In this document: positions 1-10,200 of the stretch, one piece after another | How the letters are laid out: each line of letters opens with the position of its first letter | Position numbering within the stretch: the stretch's first letter is position 1 | NCBI GenBank assembly: GCA_026018925.1 | Contig: JAKSZU010000009.1 | Span: 84,828,139-84,892,138, forward strand | DNA from: Tupaia tana | Lineage: Eukaryota > Chordata > Mammalia > Scandentia > Tupaiidae | Direction: 5' to 3' | DNA length: 64,000 bases | Made by a program: the position numbers and the translations under genes | The notes under the pieces: model-generated | What the model was told of the DNA's origin: nothing | Seen by the model: the letters and a program-made list of their open reading frames with translations, nothing else | The model's database searches: none

Positions 1-1192
1 AGGTTTTCAGGAACTTCAAGGAATGCAGTTTCAGGAAAGCAGCTCCAGCAAGCAGAGTTAATTATCAGCCGATGATTGGCAGCAGCCATCTTGTGATTAC
101 TGAGTACGATGCTAAGAAAAGAAAATCTCAAGTATAGGTATTAGTTCTTATGGATCTCAATAAAGAATGACAATTATATAATTCTATAGGGATCTAAAAC
201 TTAATTAAAGGAATCCTAATATATCTATCTATTCTAAAGGGGTGAATCTATTGTTCACTTGGAGAGGATGGGGATACTTTAAACAGCTTCTTCAACTGGC
301 AGTACCGGTTTTTCTTAAGTCAAAAGTAAAGTGACTAACAAGTTAATGAAAAACTTTAAAATGGGTTTGTGGTATACCTAAGTGTTCTGTTGTGCCTGTG
401 GTGCCACTGTTATGTATCTTGCTAAAACATTAGCTACTGTGGGGCAGGAGTGTCCTGGGCCAGTTTCAGCCTAATCCTATTATATGTAAAGAGAAGATTA
501 TTTTTAAGCTTATGTTAAATGTGTCTTGAAGGGCCTTCCAAAGGTCAAGAAGATTTCTGCCTAGATGGAACTTCAGCACACCCTCCATTGTGACCTCAGG
601 GATGAAGCATTGTAATTAACAGTAGGTGGTCAGGGCAAAGTGGAGTGGTTGGGGGACTTTCGGGAAATCTTACCACATACTCAAGATGTATGAGAGAGCT
701 ATGTAATTCTTTTATAGTAGTATATCAGGGAGTCAGAGGGGGGTTGCTTCCCAGCAAGGCTACCGTAGTCTCCAGAGCATACAGCAAGCGGCCTTGCCTA
801 CATGCTGAGTCGACCCAAGCTTTGCTCATAGGTCGGGGGGCCATACAGCAGTGGCCTTGCCAACGTGCTGAGCTGACCAAGGCTGTGCTCAAAGGTCAGG
901 GGGCTCAAACAGATCCTGGGGCCCCACCAGGTTGGACTCCTCCAGGAGAGTTCTTCCTCAGAGTAACCATGGCTCAAGTGGACATCAATAGACTTGCCTT
1001 GGCCAGCAACCATCAGTGAAACCCCACTACATGGGCAGAGAAAAGCTTGAGATGCAACCAAAATGCAAAAAGGAATTTGTCTTTGTTTCATCAGTTCTCA
1101 TCTGCCTTTTTGTTTGGCTTTCATCCATACTCAAATAATGGCCATCTATTTTACTGTTTACTACCCCCAACCTTCTATTCTCCCATTAAAAT
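1..1192. other. No gene; old sequence with one short tandem duplication
   Basis: I see no supported gene. The 124-codon open stretch at 645-1019 has no recognisable domain and overlaps a two-unit repeat. About 64 bp is duplicated at 782-910 (units start near 782 and 846, each containing GGCCTTGCC and GCTCA-AGGTC). The stretch 480-1130 could be a decayed LTR, but I found no paired ends or target duplication, so this is not claimed. Confidence 0.4.
782..910. repeat. Two-unit tandem duplication, about 64 bp
   Basis: Two adjacent diverged units share GGCCTTGCC-ACATGCTGAG and a CTCA-AGGTCGGGGG-like end. The element family is unknown. It could be part of an old LTR. Confidence 0.6.
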
Positions 1193-1203
1193 TTTAGGCC
1201 TTC

Positions 1204-1460
1204 GGGGCCAGCAGTTAGTGTAATGGCTATGTCACTGGGCTCCATGACCACGACTCAAGTCCTGGGCCTGGTGGCTTAAACTCACACTTGCCATGTGTGC
1301 GTGTATGCCCAAGATCCCAAGAGGTGAGTGGAGGAGAAGGGATTGCAGCATGGCCATACGCCCTGGTGGGTGATTTCTCGCTTTCTGTCTCTCTGTCTCT
1401 GTCTTTCTGGTGAACGCACATACCCTATAGCAAAAACCTCTCCAAAAAATAAAAAAAAAG
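1204..1460 (+). mobile_element. tRNA-derived SINE, copy 1
   Basis: Full-length copy with box A-like TTAGTGTAATGG, box B-like ACTCAAGTCC, the conserved body (CCCAAGATCCCAAGAGG, CTTTCTGTCTCTCTGTC, CCCTATAGCAAAAACCTC) and an A-rich tail. It is flanked by a perfect 11-bp duplication TTTAGGCCTTC at 1193-1203 and 1461-1471, which fixes both ends. Confidence 0.95.
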
Positions 1461-1471
1461 TTTAGGCCTTC

Positions 1472-2230
1472 ATATAAGTATTAGAGATACTACAAGAGCC
1501 ATGCTTGTACAGAGAAGGCAAATATCAGAAAAATTATTAAATTTTATTGAGTTAGTAAAGAAAGCCTTGATGAAAATAATTTAGACAAGTGGACAAGTGT
1601 AAGATAACTGCCCTTTCTAAGAGATATTTGCACTTTAAATGAGGCTAATGAAACTACATGAGCCCATGGACTTTTAACATCTCATATATGGTCTCATTTA
1701 TGAAGAAAAGTAATAGTAGAAGCCAAGATCAGGAAGCAAACCTATTGACTGCACTGGGGAAGACACTGGTAGAAGCAGTACAATCAATTTAATGTGCTCA
1801 GAATTCAGGTATTAGTGAAGTATAGCAATCAACATTAGCAAAGTTCAATGTAGTCACCTGAGCTGATGAATAGCCTGTAGTCACCTCTTGCAGAAGCCCA
1901 CAATATTTAAAGATTCAGACAGACAGCTGTTTGCATCAGGAAAATGTTATCTGGACTCCTGGCAAAGGAGACTTACAAGAGAATGTTAGGCCCAGTCTTA
2001 GACATCAGAGTACCTTAAATCTCTGTTGCATTAGGGCATATTTTTCTAAAAAATGAATGAAATGAGACTTCTGTTAGAAGCCCACTTGTCACAGATGTTG
2101 ATAGAGACGGTTAGCAGAGGCAGAATGTGTTAATAAAAGGGCAATCATTATCCTGACTGATGTGCACATAAAAAGATGAGAGGAAAGGACCTCTCTAAAG
2201 CAGTTATTTAGAGGCTGACTATATAACCCA
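1472..2230. other. No gene seen
   Basis: AT-rich sequence with no coding potential or repeat family that I recognise. Confidence 0.4.
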
Positions 2231-2335
2231 GTTGTTCTCAACACTGGGTGTGCATTAGAATCATCTGGGGGAATTTATTTTAAAAGACAATCGATGCTGT
2301 TTTCACCCCTTGCCAATCAAACCAGAATTTCTAGG
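2231..2335 (+). mobile_element. MER5A-like ancient DNA transposon fragment
   Basis: The run CAGTTGTTCTCAACACTGGG, then GTGCATTAGAATCATCTGGGGG, then CCAGAATTTCTA follows the order of the MER5A (hAT-Charlie) consensus as I recall it. The 3' half is missing or too diverged. It is an old fossil with no transposase. Confidence 0.55.
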
Positions 2336-3632
2336 CAAATGACAGTGTAGAAAAATACTAGATGACATATGAGCCTTAATAACTGTTAAGGACTTTCTTC
2401 TCGCAGCACTTTGGCATTACTACCATTCAATGGGTGAGACAAAGGGAAGGACTAAGAGAAATTTTTTTCATCCACTTCAGTGTTCTTCACAGTGCACAGG
2501 GGAATTTGAGATACTGGAAACAATATTGCTAGGTTTAATTCACTGGGAGTTCTAGGGTCAGTCTGCAGTAGGTGGCAAATGGCCACTTGTTCAAATCCAA
2601 AATTGTACTACTTTCTCCCATTACTCTCTTCTTTCTGTCACTGTTCCTGTCTCAACTCCACTGTCCCTTCACTAAGAAGGGCCAAGTGTTCCCTTATTAA
2701 GCAAATGCCCACACCCAGATTTGCCTTTGCCAGCACTGCCTCCTATGTGGATATCTTCCCTGTTCCATCCCCTCAGTATCAACTAGAAAAAAAAAGATGT
2801 GATGGTTTCAATAATTAATACAAAGTGTCCTTAGACAATAAAGGGATAATAAAAGGTGCATTCCAAATAATAAGTATAAATCTACACTGATATTTCCTAA
2901 AGCTAAAAGAAAAGACAAAAATTTCATTTAAAGAAACATGTTACATACCCAAGGACACATTTTATGATGCCTTTTAATTCTCATTGTAGAGAAAATGGGT
3001 TAGTCTGGTTCCCTCACTTCCTACCTTATCATGTTTGAAGGTTACATGATAAACAACTCATGTAATTAGTTGTAGTGCACTTGCATGCTTGTTATGTAAT
3101 TATGACTTTGCTTTTTTATGCCACTGCATGTAATGAACATGTGTGTGTGTGATAGTTTCTCTTTGGCAATAAACCACTATTGTCTGCAGCCCTGTTAAGA
3201 GAAGGGGAGCACCTAGTCAGCTCAGCTATCTAGTTCTTCTCAGTTCAACTCAGCTCAGCTCTCCATGCTTTGAGCTCCAAGAGGGAGGAAGCTCATTGAG
3301 TGCTAAGTTCTGTGAGCTACCCCAGAACTCAGCCAATAAACAACATCACATCAGTGCCTTGCATCTTTTTACAACTCCCTGCATCTTGGTTTAACCCACC
3401 CTTCAGAGGAGGAAGAACTTTGCAAAACACACATCATATAAGTGACACCCACCCAGGAACACAGGCAAGTGGATATTCGTGGACAAAAGCCATGAATGAT
3501 AGTGAAGAGAAAACAAATAAAAAGGGAAGATTGAATGCAAATAAAATGAGAGTATGAGTATTTTGTCTATTTACTACACAAAGTTGTTGGTAGATTCTAA
3601 TGAGATATAAGAGGACTTCAAAAAATTTCATG
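2336..3632. other. No gene; possible old LTR-like stretch
   Basis: The open stretches at 2579-2818 and 3300-3557 have no recognisable domains. Two AATAAA signals (near 3168 and 3335) in a GC-richer block with repeated CAGCTCAG motifs are reminiscent of a solo LTR. No terminal repeat or target duplication was found. Confidence 0.3.
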
Positions 3633-3647
3633 AAAATGGAATTAAAT

Positions 3648-3898
3648 GGACCAGCAGTTAGCATAATGGCTATGTCGCTGAACTCCCATGCAGTCGACCG
3701 CAGTTTGAGTCGTGGACCCGGTGGCTTAAACTCATGCTGGGTGCATGTGCGTGTGTGCCCAAGATCCCAAGAGGAGAATGGAGGAAAAGGGATTGTGGCA
3801 TGGCCATCCCTCCTGGGGGGGGGTAATTTCTCACTTTCTGTCTCTCTGTCTCTCTGGCAAGAGCATGTGCCATATTACAGAAAAAAACTCTCCAAAAA
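3648..3898 (+). mobile_element. tRNA-derived SINE, copy 2
   Basis: Starts GGACCAGCAGTTAGCATAATGG and has the standard body. A short flanking duplication of AAAATGGAAT is visible at about 3633-3642 and 3896-3905. The box B position reads AGTTTGAGTCG, so the promoter is degraded. Confidence 0.9.
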
Positions 3899-3906
3899 AT
3901 GGAATC

Positions 3907-4255
3907 ACAGTTTGAGTGCAAAAAAATTAAAATCATACATCATAGTTTTATCCATATTATATATTTTCCATGTACTTTTGAAGATTCCTTGTATTGATGT
4001 TCTGTAAACTGCAAATTGTTGAGTAATCAGGATCAATCAACCCAGTCAAACTGAAGAAAGATTTAGAGAAACAACCTTCCCATCCCTTCCCCCATGCCAT
4101 GAAGCATTTTTTGATCATTCCAGCCTAACCCTTCCCCTGAGGCCTATTCCTTTAGGGCTCCACTTGGAATAAATTAATGATTCATAAATTGGTATAAATT
4201 ACAAACTATACATTCAGTCCTATTAAACTGCACATAAATATGTGTTCCTATGTTT
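3907..4255. other. No gene seen
   Basis: Unique-looking AT-rich sequence. No supported feature. Confidence 0.4.
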
Positions 4256-4271
4256 CATAAGTTCGGCTTTT

Positions 4272-4530
4272 TTTTTTTTTTTTTTGGAGAGGTTTTTGCT
4301 ATAGGGTGCGTGTGCTTGCCAGACAGAGAGGCAGAGAGACAGAAAGAGAGAAATCACCCCCCAGGGGGGATGGTCACACCGCAATCCCTTCTCCTCCATT
4401 CTCCTCTCGGGATTTGGGCACGCACGCACATGTGCCCGGCGGGAGTTTTAAGCCACCGGGTCCGGGATGCGAACCGCGGTCGATTACGTGGGAGTCCAGA
4501 GACATAGCCATTATGCTAACTGCTGGTCCC
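4272..4530 (-). mobile_element. tRNA-derived SINE, copy 3 (minus strand)
   Basis: Reverse-strand copy with its poly-A at the left end (T run from 4268) and its tRNA-like head at 4440-4530 (CGCGGTTCGCATCC as box B). Target duplication ATAAGTTCGGCTTTT at 4257-4271 and 4531-4545. It is one of only two minus-strand SINEs here. Confidence 0.95.
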
Positions 4531-4545
4531 ATAAGTTCGGCTTTT

Positions 4546-4985
4546 TAATTAATTTGTTTGTTTATGTCTTCTTTTTACAAATAGCTCTTTTAGGCAAAAA
4601 ATTACATTTGTCTTTGTACCACCCATCACACCCAGCAAAGCTCTGAACACATAGTAGATGTTCATTAAGCATGTTTCAAATAAAATAATGAGTTGAAGAG
4701 CCTCTGAGAAATTCAGAAAATCAGCTCAAAATACCAACTACATTGTTTTCTCAAACCTTAAAAATTAAATTCTAGAAAATGATGTATAACTCAATTATAA
4801 CTATAAATTTATAGTTACCAAAGCACTTGTAGGCTGCCAAATAAAACAAAGGAAAATAAAACAAAGGACATATTCTGGACACAGGACAAGACAGACAAAG
4901 CCTGGCTCCATAGCACTAAATCATTTACACACATATCCTGAGGGGAAAGGGTGAAGTAGGCAAGGATGAGTGTGAGAGAGTGCTT
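4546..4985. other. No gene seen
   Basis: AT-rich sequence preceding L1-A. The antisense open stretch at 4815-5114 shows no domain. Confidence 0.4.
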
Positions 4986-5019
4986 TGCTACATAGGTGGC
5001 TGAAAAAATTCCTGCAATC

Positions 5020-5340
5020 GATGTGTTAACTGGAAATTGGAGAAGCCCATCTTTTCCCCCTCCCCACAGTATCAGGAGATTCACCCCAGACAACTTTGCT
5101 GGCAGGAGAGCCATTTGTGACTGGGAGGGGGTGTTTCAGAGCATGACTTATAACCTCCAACACAAACCTTTGAACTCTCAGGTATGTTAATAGGGACTTG
5201 GAGAAGCCCATATTTCCCCACTCTCCATGCCATCAAGACACCCACTCCAGTGAAGGACCTGGCTGTACTGAGTGACAGGAACACTGAGCCACAAAGAGAC
5301 TGTGGCTCATCCCCTACTATATGCCTTTGAATTCTCAGAA
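5020..5340 (+). repeat. Two degenerate monomer-like units in L1-A 5' UTR
   Basis: GGAGAAGCCCATCTTTTCCCC at 5039 and GGAGAAGCCCATATTTCCCC at 5200 are 161 bp apart, and both precede similar C-rich stretches and an AACTCTCAG or ATTCTCAG motif. The spacing and position fit decayed L1 promoter monomers. Homology to the other monomer families here is not evident. Confidence 0.5.
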
Positions 5341-5604
5341 TTCAGCATTTCCTTAAGTGACTCTTTTTTTCTCAATTAAAGCTCAGCAGCTCAGCTCTAG
5401 CTGCACCTAGAAACTTGGAAGACATTGAATTATCCAAGTCCCAAGACAAAAGAGGAGTTTGCTGGTGAGCATCAGAGAGGTAGAGCAGCAGAGAGACTTC
5501 TAATCACCAATTCCCCCTGCTAACCTTTGAACACTCAGGATTAAGAAATTTAATTTACATATAATTTACCTGATAATAGAAACTACTGCAGAGGCACAAG
5601 AAAT

Positions 5605-6296
5605 ATGAGAAACCAAGAAAATATCTCTCACCAAAGAGAAAACACCAATTCCTCATTATCTACAGAAAATACTATGGAAATTGTGGGAATGTCAGATAAA
5701 CAATTTAGAATACTTATAGTGACAAAACAAAATGAGATGAAAGAGGAAAGAGACAATGAATTACAGAATATGGAAAAGAAAAGGGACAATGAGCTCCAGG
5801 AAATAAGGAAGTCCTTTCACAACTTGAAAGAAGAAATAGACACTATAAAAATGAATTAAACAGAATTGTTAGAGATGAAGACTATAAACCTGGAGAGGCA
5901 TTTGAATATCCATACACAAGATATACAAAGGACCCCAAATAGAATCAACCCAAGAAGATCTTCTCCAAGGCATGTCATAACCAGATTGGCTAAAACCACA
6001 AAGATAAGATACTAAAATTGGCAAGAGACAAACATCAAATTACTTACAAATGATATCTCTTCAGGTTAACATCAGACCTCTCATCAGAAAAAATGTAAGC
6101 AAGGAAAGAATGGGGTAATATATTCAGTGTTAAATGAAAAACAATTTTAACCAAGATTGCTATACCTGGCAAGATTATCCTTCATATGGGAATAAAAGAT
6201 AAAAACATTCTCAGATAAATAAAACCTGAAAGAATTTACAAACTCCAGGCCAGCTCCTCAAGAATTTCTGAAGAAAATACTATACCAGGAAAACTA
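5605..6296 (+). pseudogene. L1-A ORF1, internally deleted
   Basis: LINE-1 ORF1 encodes the RNA-binding chaperone that trimerises through a coiled coil. The start (MRNQEN...) and the MSDKQFR motif followed by an EKRDNELQEIRKSF coiled coil are seen. The frame stops at 5857, and most of the coiled coil plus the start of the RRM are missing: the text jumps from the EMKTI position to the ERHLNIHTQDIQRTPNRINPRRSSPRH conserved block. The C-terminal part (NLKEFTNSRPAPQE-like) is readable to the TAA at 6294 but carries further stops and frameshifts. Confidence 0.85.
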
Positions 6297-6433
6297 AAGA
6301 GAAGCAGACAGAACTAAGAGAACAAAAAATAACCAAGAAAATGGCTAACTTAAAGATAGGAACAGCTCCCAAAATATTGATAATAACATAGAATGTTAAT
6401 GGATTAAATGATCTGATCAAGAAACACAGTCAA

Positions 6434-6663
6434 GGGACCAGCAGTTGGCGTAATGGCTATGTTGCTGGACTCCCGAGGTTCAAGTCCAGGACCCAGTGGC
6501 TTAAACTCACACTGGGCACATGTGTGTGCGTATGCCCAAAATCCCAAGAGGAGAATGGAGGAGAAGGGGTTGTGGCATGGCCATTACCACTGGAGTGTGA
6601 TTTCTTGCTTTCTGTCTCTCTCTCTCTCTCTGTCTTTCTGGTGAGTACGTGCTCCCTATAGGG

Positions 6664-6695
<32 letters not shown>
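6434..6695 (+). mobile_element. tRNA-derived SINE, copy 4
   Basis: Head GGACCAGCAGTTGGCGTAATGG, standard body and a long A tail (about 34 A). Target duplication AAGAAACACAGTCAA at 6419-6433, repeated right after the tail. It lies immediately upstream of copy 5 at the same target. Confidence 0.95.
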
Positions 6696-6698
<3 letters not shown>

Positions 6699-6711
6699 AA
6701 CACAGTCAAAG

Positions 6712-6806
6712 GCACCAGCAAATAGTATAATAGTTACGTCTATGGACTCTCATGTATTCGATCACAGTTCGAGTCCCAGACCTGGCAGCTTAAACTCACG
6801 CCAGGC

Positions 6807-6845
<39 letters not shown>

Positions 6846-6993
6846 TGTGTGTCTGTGTGTCTGTGTGTGTTTGTGTGTGTGTCCAAGATCCCAAGAAGAG
6901 AATGGAGGAGAATAAATTGCGGTATGGCCACCCCTTGGGTAGTGATTTCTCATTTCTGTGTCTCTGTCTTTCTGGCAGACACACATGCCCTAT

Positions 6994-7025
<32 letters not shown>
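6712..7025 (+). mobile_element. tRNA-derived SINE, copy 5, with expanded TG repeat
   Basis: Diverged copy (head GCACCAGCAAATAGTATAATAG). The GTGTGCGTG segment of the body has expanded to a (TG)n microsatellite at 6809-6880. It ends in A about 27, then L1-A ORF2 resumes at about 7026. It adjoins copy 4, giving a double insertion. Confidence 0.9.
6809..6880. repeat. (TG)n microsatellite inside SINE copy 5
   Basis: TG dinucleotides with occasional TC, arising from the natural GTGTGCGTG segment of the SINE body. Likely length-polymorphic. Confidence 0.95.
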
Positions 7026-7032
<7 letters not shown>

Positions 7033-7240
7033 CTGTTGCCTATAAGAAATGCACCTTATGAATAAAGACATACACAGATTAAAAGTGAAGGGCTGGAAAA
7101 AGATATTCCACGCAAACAGAAATCAAAAAAAGGCTGGAGTCATTATACTGATTTTAGACAATACAGCTTTTAAGAAAAAATTGGAAGAAACAAATTATAT
7201 ACCAATAAAAGGACTAATTCATCAAGAAGACATAACGCTT

Positions 7241-7256
7241 ATAAATATCTACGCAC
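7241..7256 (+). repeat. Left target-site duplication of L1-B
   Basis: ATAAATATCTACGCAC here and ATAAATATCTATGCAC at 29720-29735 (15 of 16 match). They bracket the whole 22.5-kb L1-B insertion, including everything nested in it. Confidence 0.85.
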
Positions 7257-10200
7257 TGAGTAGTTCGGGATACCAGGCTGCCTGTGGCTGCATGCCCTTA
7301 CACAGGGGACCATCCCGCATTCCCAACCATACTCATCTCTGGACTTCAGGTTGGTTCCTTGGAACTTTAAGATGAACTCGCACCCCCCTCCACCCCACCT
7401 GCAAACCAGTTTCAGCCAGCCAGCATTTCCAGACACCATGCTGCCTGCGGTTGCAGGCACTTATGCCCGGCACCATCGCCCATAAGTAACCCTACACATC
7501 TCTGGACTTCAGGTTGGTTCCTTGGGACTTTAAGAACTCGCACCCCCTCCACCCAAACTGCAAACAATTTGCAGCCATCCAGCAGTTCTGAGCACCAGGT
7601 CACTAGGGCTGCAGGCCCTTACACCGGGGAATGCCATGCATTCCGAACCCTACTCTTCTCTGGACTTCAGATTGGTTCCATGGAACTTTAAGTAGAACTC
7701 GTACCCCCCTCCACCTCACCTACAAAATAGTTCAAGCAAGCCAACAACTCTGGAAACCAGGCTGTCTGCAGCTGGTGGTCCTTACACCAAGCAAGTCACA
7801 TATCCCCAGCCCTACTCGTCTTGACGTCAGGTTGGTTCGTTGGGACTTTAAGATGAACTCGCACCATCCTCCACCCCACCTGCAAACTAGTTTGAGCCAG
7901 CCAGAAGCTCCAGACACTAGGCTGCTGGTGACTGCAGGCCCTTCCACCAGAGAGCATCATGCATCCCCAACCTTACTCATTTCTGGACTTCAGGATCGTT
8001 CCTTGGGACTTTATAACAAAATCACAACCCTCTCCACCCCACCTGCAAACCAGTTCGAGCCAGTCAGCAGTTCCGGATACCACGCCGCCTGGGGCTTCAG
8101 GCCCTTATGCCCGTGACAATTTCATATCCCCAACATTACTCGTCTCTGGACTTCAGGTTGGTTCCTTGAAACTTTAAGATGAACTCGCACCCACCTCCAC
8201 CCCACCTGCAAAGCAGTTCGAGCCAGCTAGCAGTTCCAAACACCAGGCTGACTGGGACTGCCGTCCCTTACGCTGAGACAGACGCATCACCAGACCTACT
8301 CTTCTCTGGATTTCAGGTTAGTTCCTTGGGACTTTAAGATGAACTCGTACCCCTTCCACCCCAACTGTAAACCAGTTCCAACCATCCAGCAATTCCGGAC
8401 ACCATGTTGCCTGCAGCTGCAGGCCCTTACACTTGGGACCGTTGTGCATCCCCAACCCTACTCGTCAGGTTGCTGCCTTGAGACTTTAAGATGAACTCGT
8501 ACCACTCTCCACAACACCTGCAAACCAGTTTGAGTGATCCAGCATTTCCGGACACGAGGCTGCTGGAGGCTGCAGGCCCTTATGCCTGGGACCATCGTGC
8601 ATCCCCAACCCTACTCATCTTTGGACTTCAGGTTGGTTCTTTGGGACTTTACAACAAACTCACATCCCCCTCAACCCCATCTGCAAACCAGTTAGAGAGA
8701 GCCAGCCATTCCAGACACCAGGCTGCCTGCAGCTGCAGGCCCTTATGCCCGGGACCATCGTGCATACCCAAACCTACTCATCTCTGGACTTAAAGTTGGT
8801 TTCTTGGGATTATAAGACAAACTCACACCCCCATCCACCCCAACTGGAAACCAGTTCTAGCCAGTCAGCACTTCTGGACACCAGGCTGCTTGCAGCTACA
8901 GGCCCTTTCGCCAGGACCATCTACCATCCAGAACCTTACTTATCGCTAAATTTCAGGTTGGATCCTTGGGGCTTTAAAAGAACTCACAAGCCCTTTCACC
9001 CTACCATCCATCCAGTTTGAGCCAGTCAGCAGTTCCAGAACCCAGGCTGCCTGCGACTGCAGGCACTTACACACGCGACCATCATGTATCCTTAACCCTA
9101 CTCATTTCTGGAATTTACGATGGTTCCTTGGGACTTTAAGACAAACTCGCAATCCTCTCCACTCTACCAGCAAACAAGTTCGAGCCAGCCAGCAGTTCCA
9201 GACACCAGGAAGCCTGCTGCTGCATTTCCTTACACCTGGGACACTCGAGCATCCACAACCCTACTCATCTGTGGACTTCAGCTTGTTTCCTTGGAAGTTT
9301 AAGATGAACTCAAACCCCCTTCCAACCCACCTGCAAACAAGTTCAAGCCAGCCAACAGTTCCAGGTACCAGGAAGCCTGCTGGTGCAGGCCCTTACACCC
9401 GGGACCATCGCGCATCCCCAATCCTACTCATCTCTAGACTTCAAGTTGGTTCCTTGGAACTTTAAGATGACCTTGCACCCCACTCCACCCCACCTGCAAG
9501 CCAGGCTGAGCCAGCCAGCAGTTCCGAACACCAGGCTGACTGGGACTGCTGGCCCTTATGCCGAGACTGACACATCACTAGACCTACCCTTCTCTGGAAT
9601 TCAGGTTGGTTTCTTGGGACTTTAAGATGAACTCAAACCACCTTCCACCAAAACTGCAAACCAGTCCCAGTCATCCAGCAGTTACAGACACCAGGCTGCC
9701 TGCGGCTGCTGTCTCTTATGCCTGGGAACATCGCGCATCCCCAACCCTACTTGTCTCTCGACTTCAGGTTGGTTCATTGAGACTTTAAGACAAACTCGCT
9801 TTCTCCTCCACCCCACCTGCAAACCAGTTCGAGTCAGTCAGCAGTTCCGGAAACCAGGCTGCCTGTGGCTACAGGCCCTTACGCCTGAAACCCTCATGCA
9901 TTTTGGACCCTACTCATCTCTCGACTTGAGGTTGGTTCCTTGGGACTTTAAGACAAACTTGCACCCCCCACCACCCCACCTGAAACCCAGTTTGAGCCAG
10001 CCAACAGTTCCAGACATCAGGCTGCCAGTGACTACAGGCCCTTCCAACTGGGAGCATCATGCATCCCCAACCCTACTCGTCTCTGGACTTAAGGTTGGAT
10101 TTTTGGGACTTTATATGAACTCACACCCCTCTCCACCCAAACTACAAACCAGTTTGAGCCAGCCAGCTGTTTCGGACAGCAGACTGCCTGTGTCTGCAGG

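Larger units (their letters stand above)
4990..7256 (+). mobile_element. L1-A, first segment (old LINE-1)
   Basis: Oldest member of the nest. It holds a 5' UTR, an internally deleted ORF1 (5605 on) and the first part of ORF2 (from 6344), cut at 7256 by L1-B. The element continues at 29720-30973 and 34358-36790. Matching frames across the gaps and the 16-bp duplication at 7241-7256 / 29720-29735 join the pieces. Confidence 0.85.
6344..7256 (+). pseudogene. L1-A ORF2, N-terminal endonuclease part
   Basis: ORF2 encodes the AP-type endonuclease and reverse transcriptase. This segment starts ATGGCTAACTTAAAG, reads the NVNGLN-like catalytic region, is disrupted by two SINEs (6434-7025), and resumes with LICCL-type sequence, MNKDIHRLKVKGWKKIFHANRNQKKAGV and LINIYA before L1-B. 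Stops and indels are frequent. The piece continues in frame-compatible fashion at 29720. Confidence 0.85.

Noticed and set aside
1204..1290. Functional tRNA gene from the box A and box B motifs
   Set aside because: The head cannot form a proper cloverleaf with matching acceptor stem. It is followed by the SINE body, an A tail and a target duplication.
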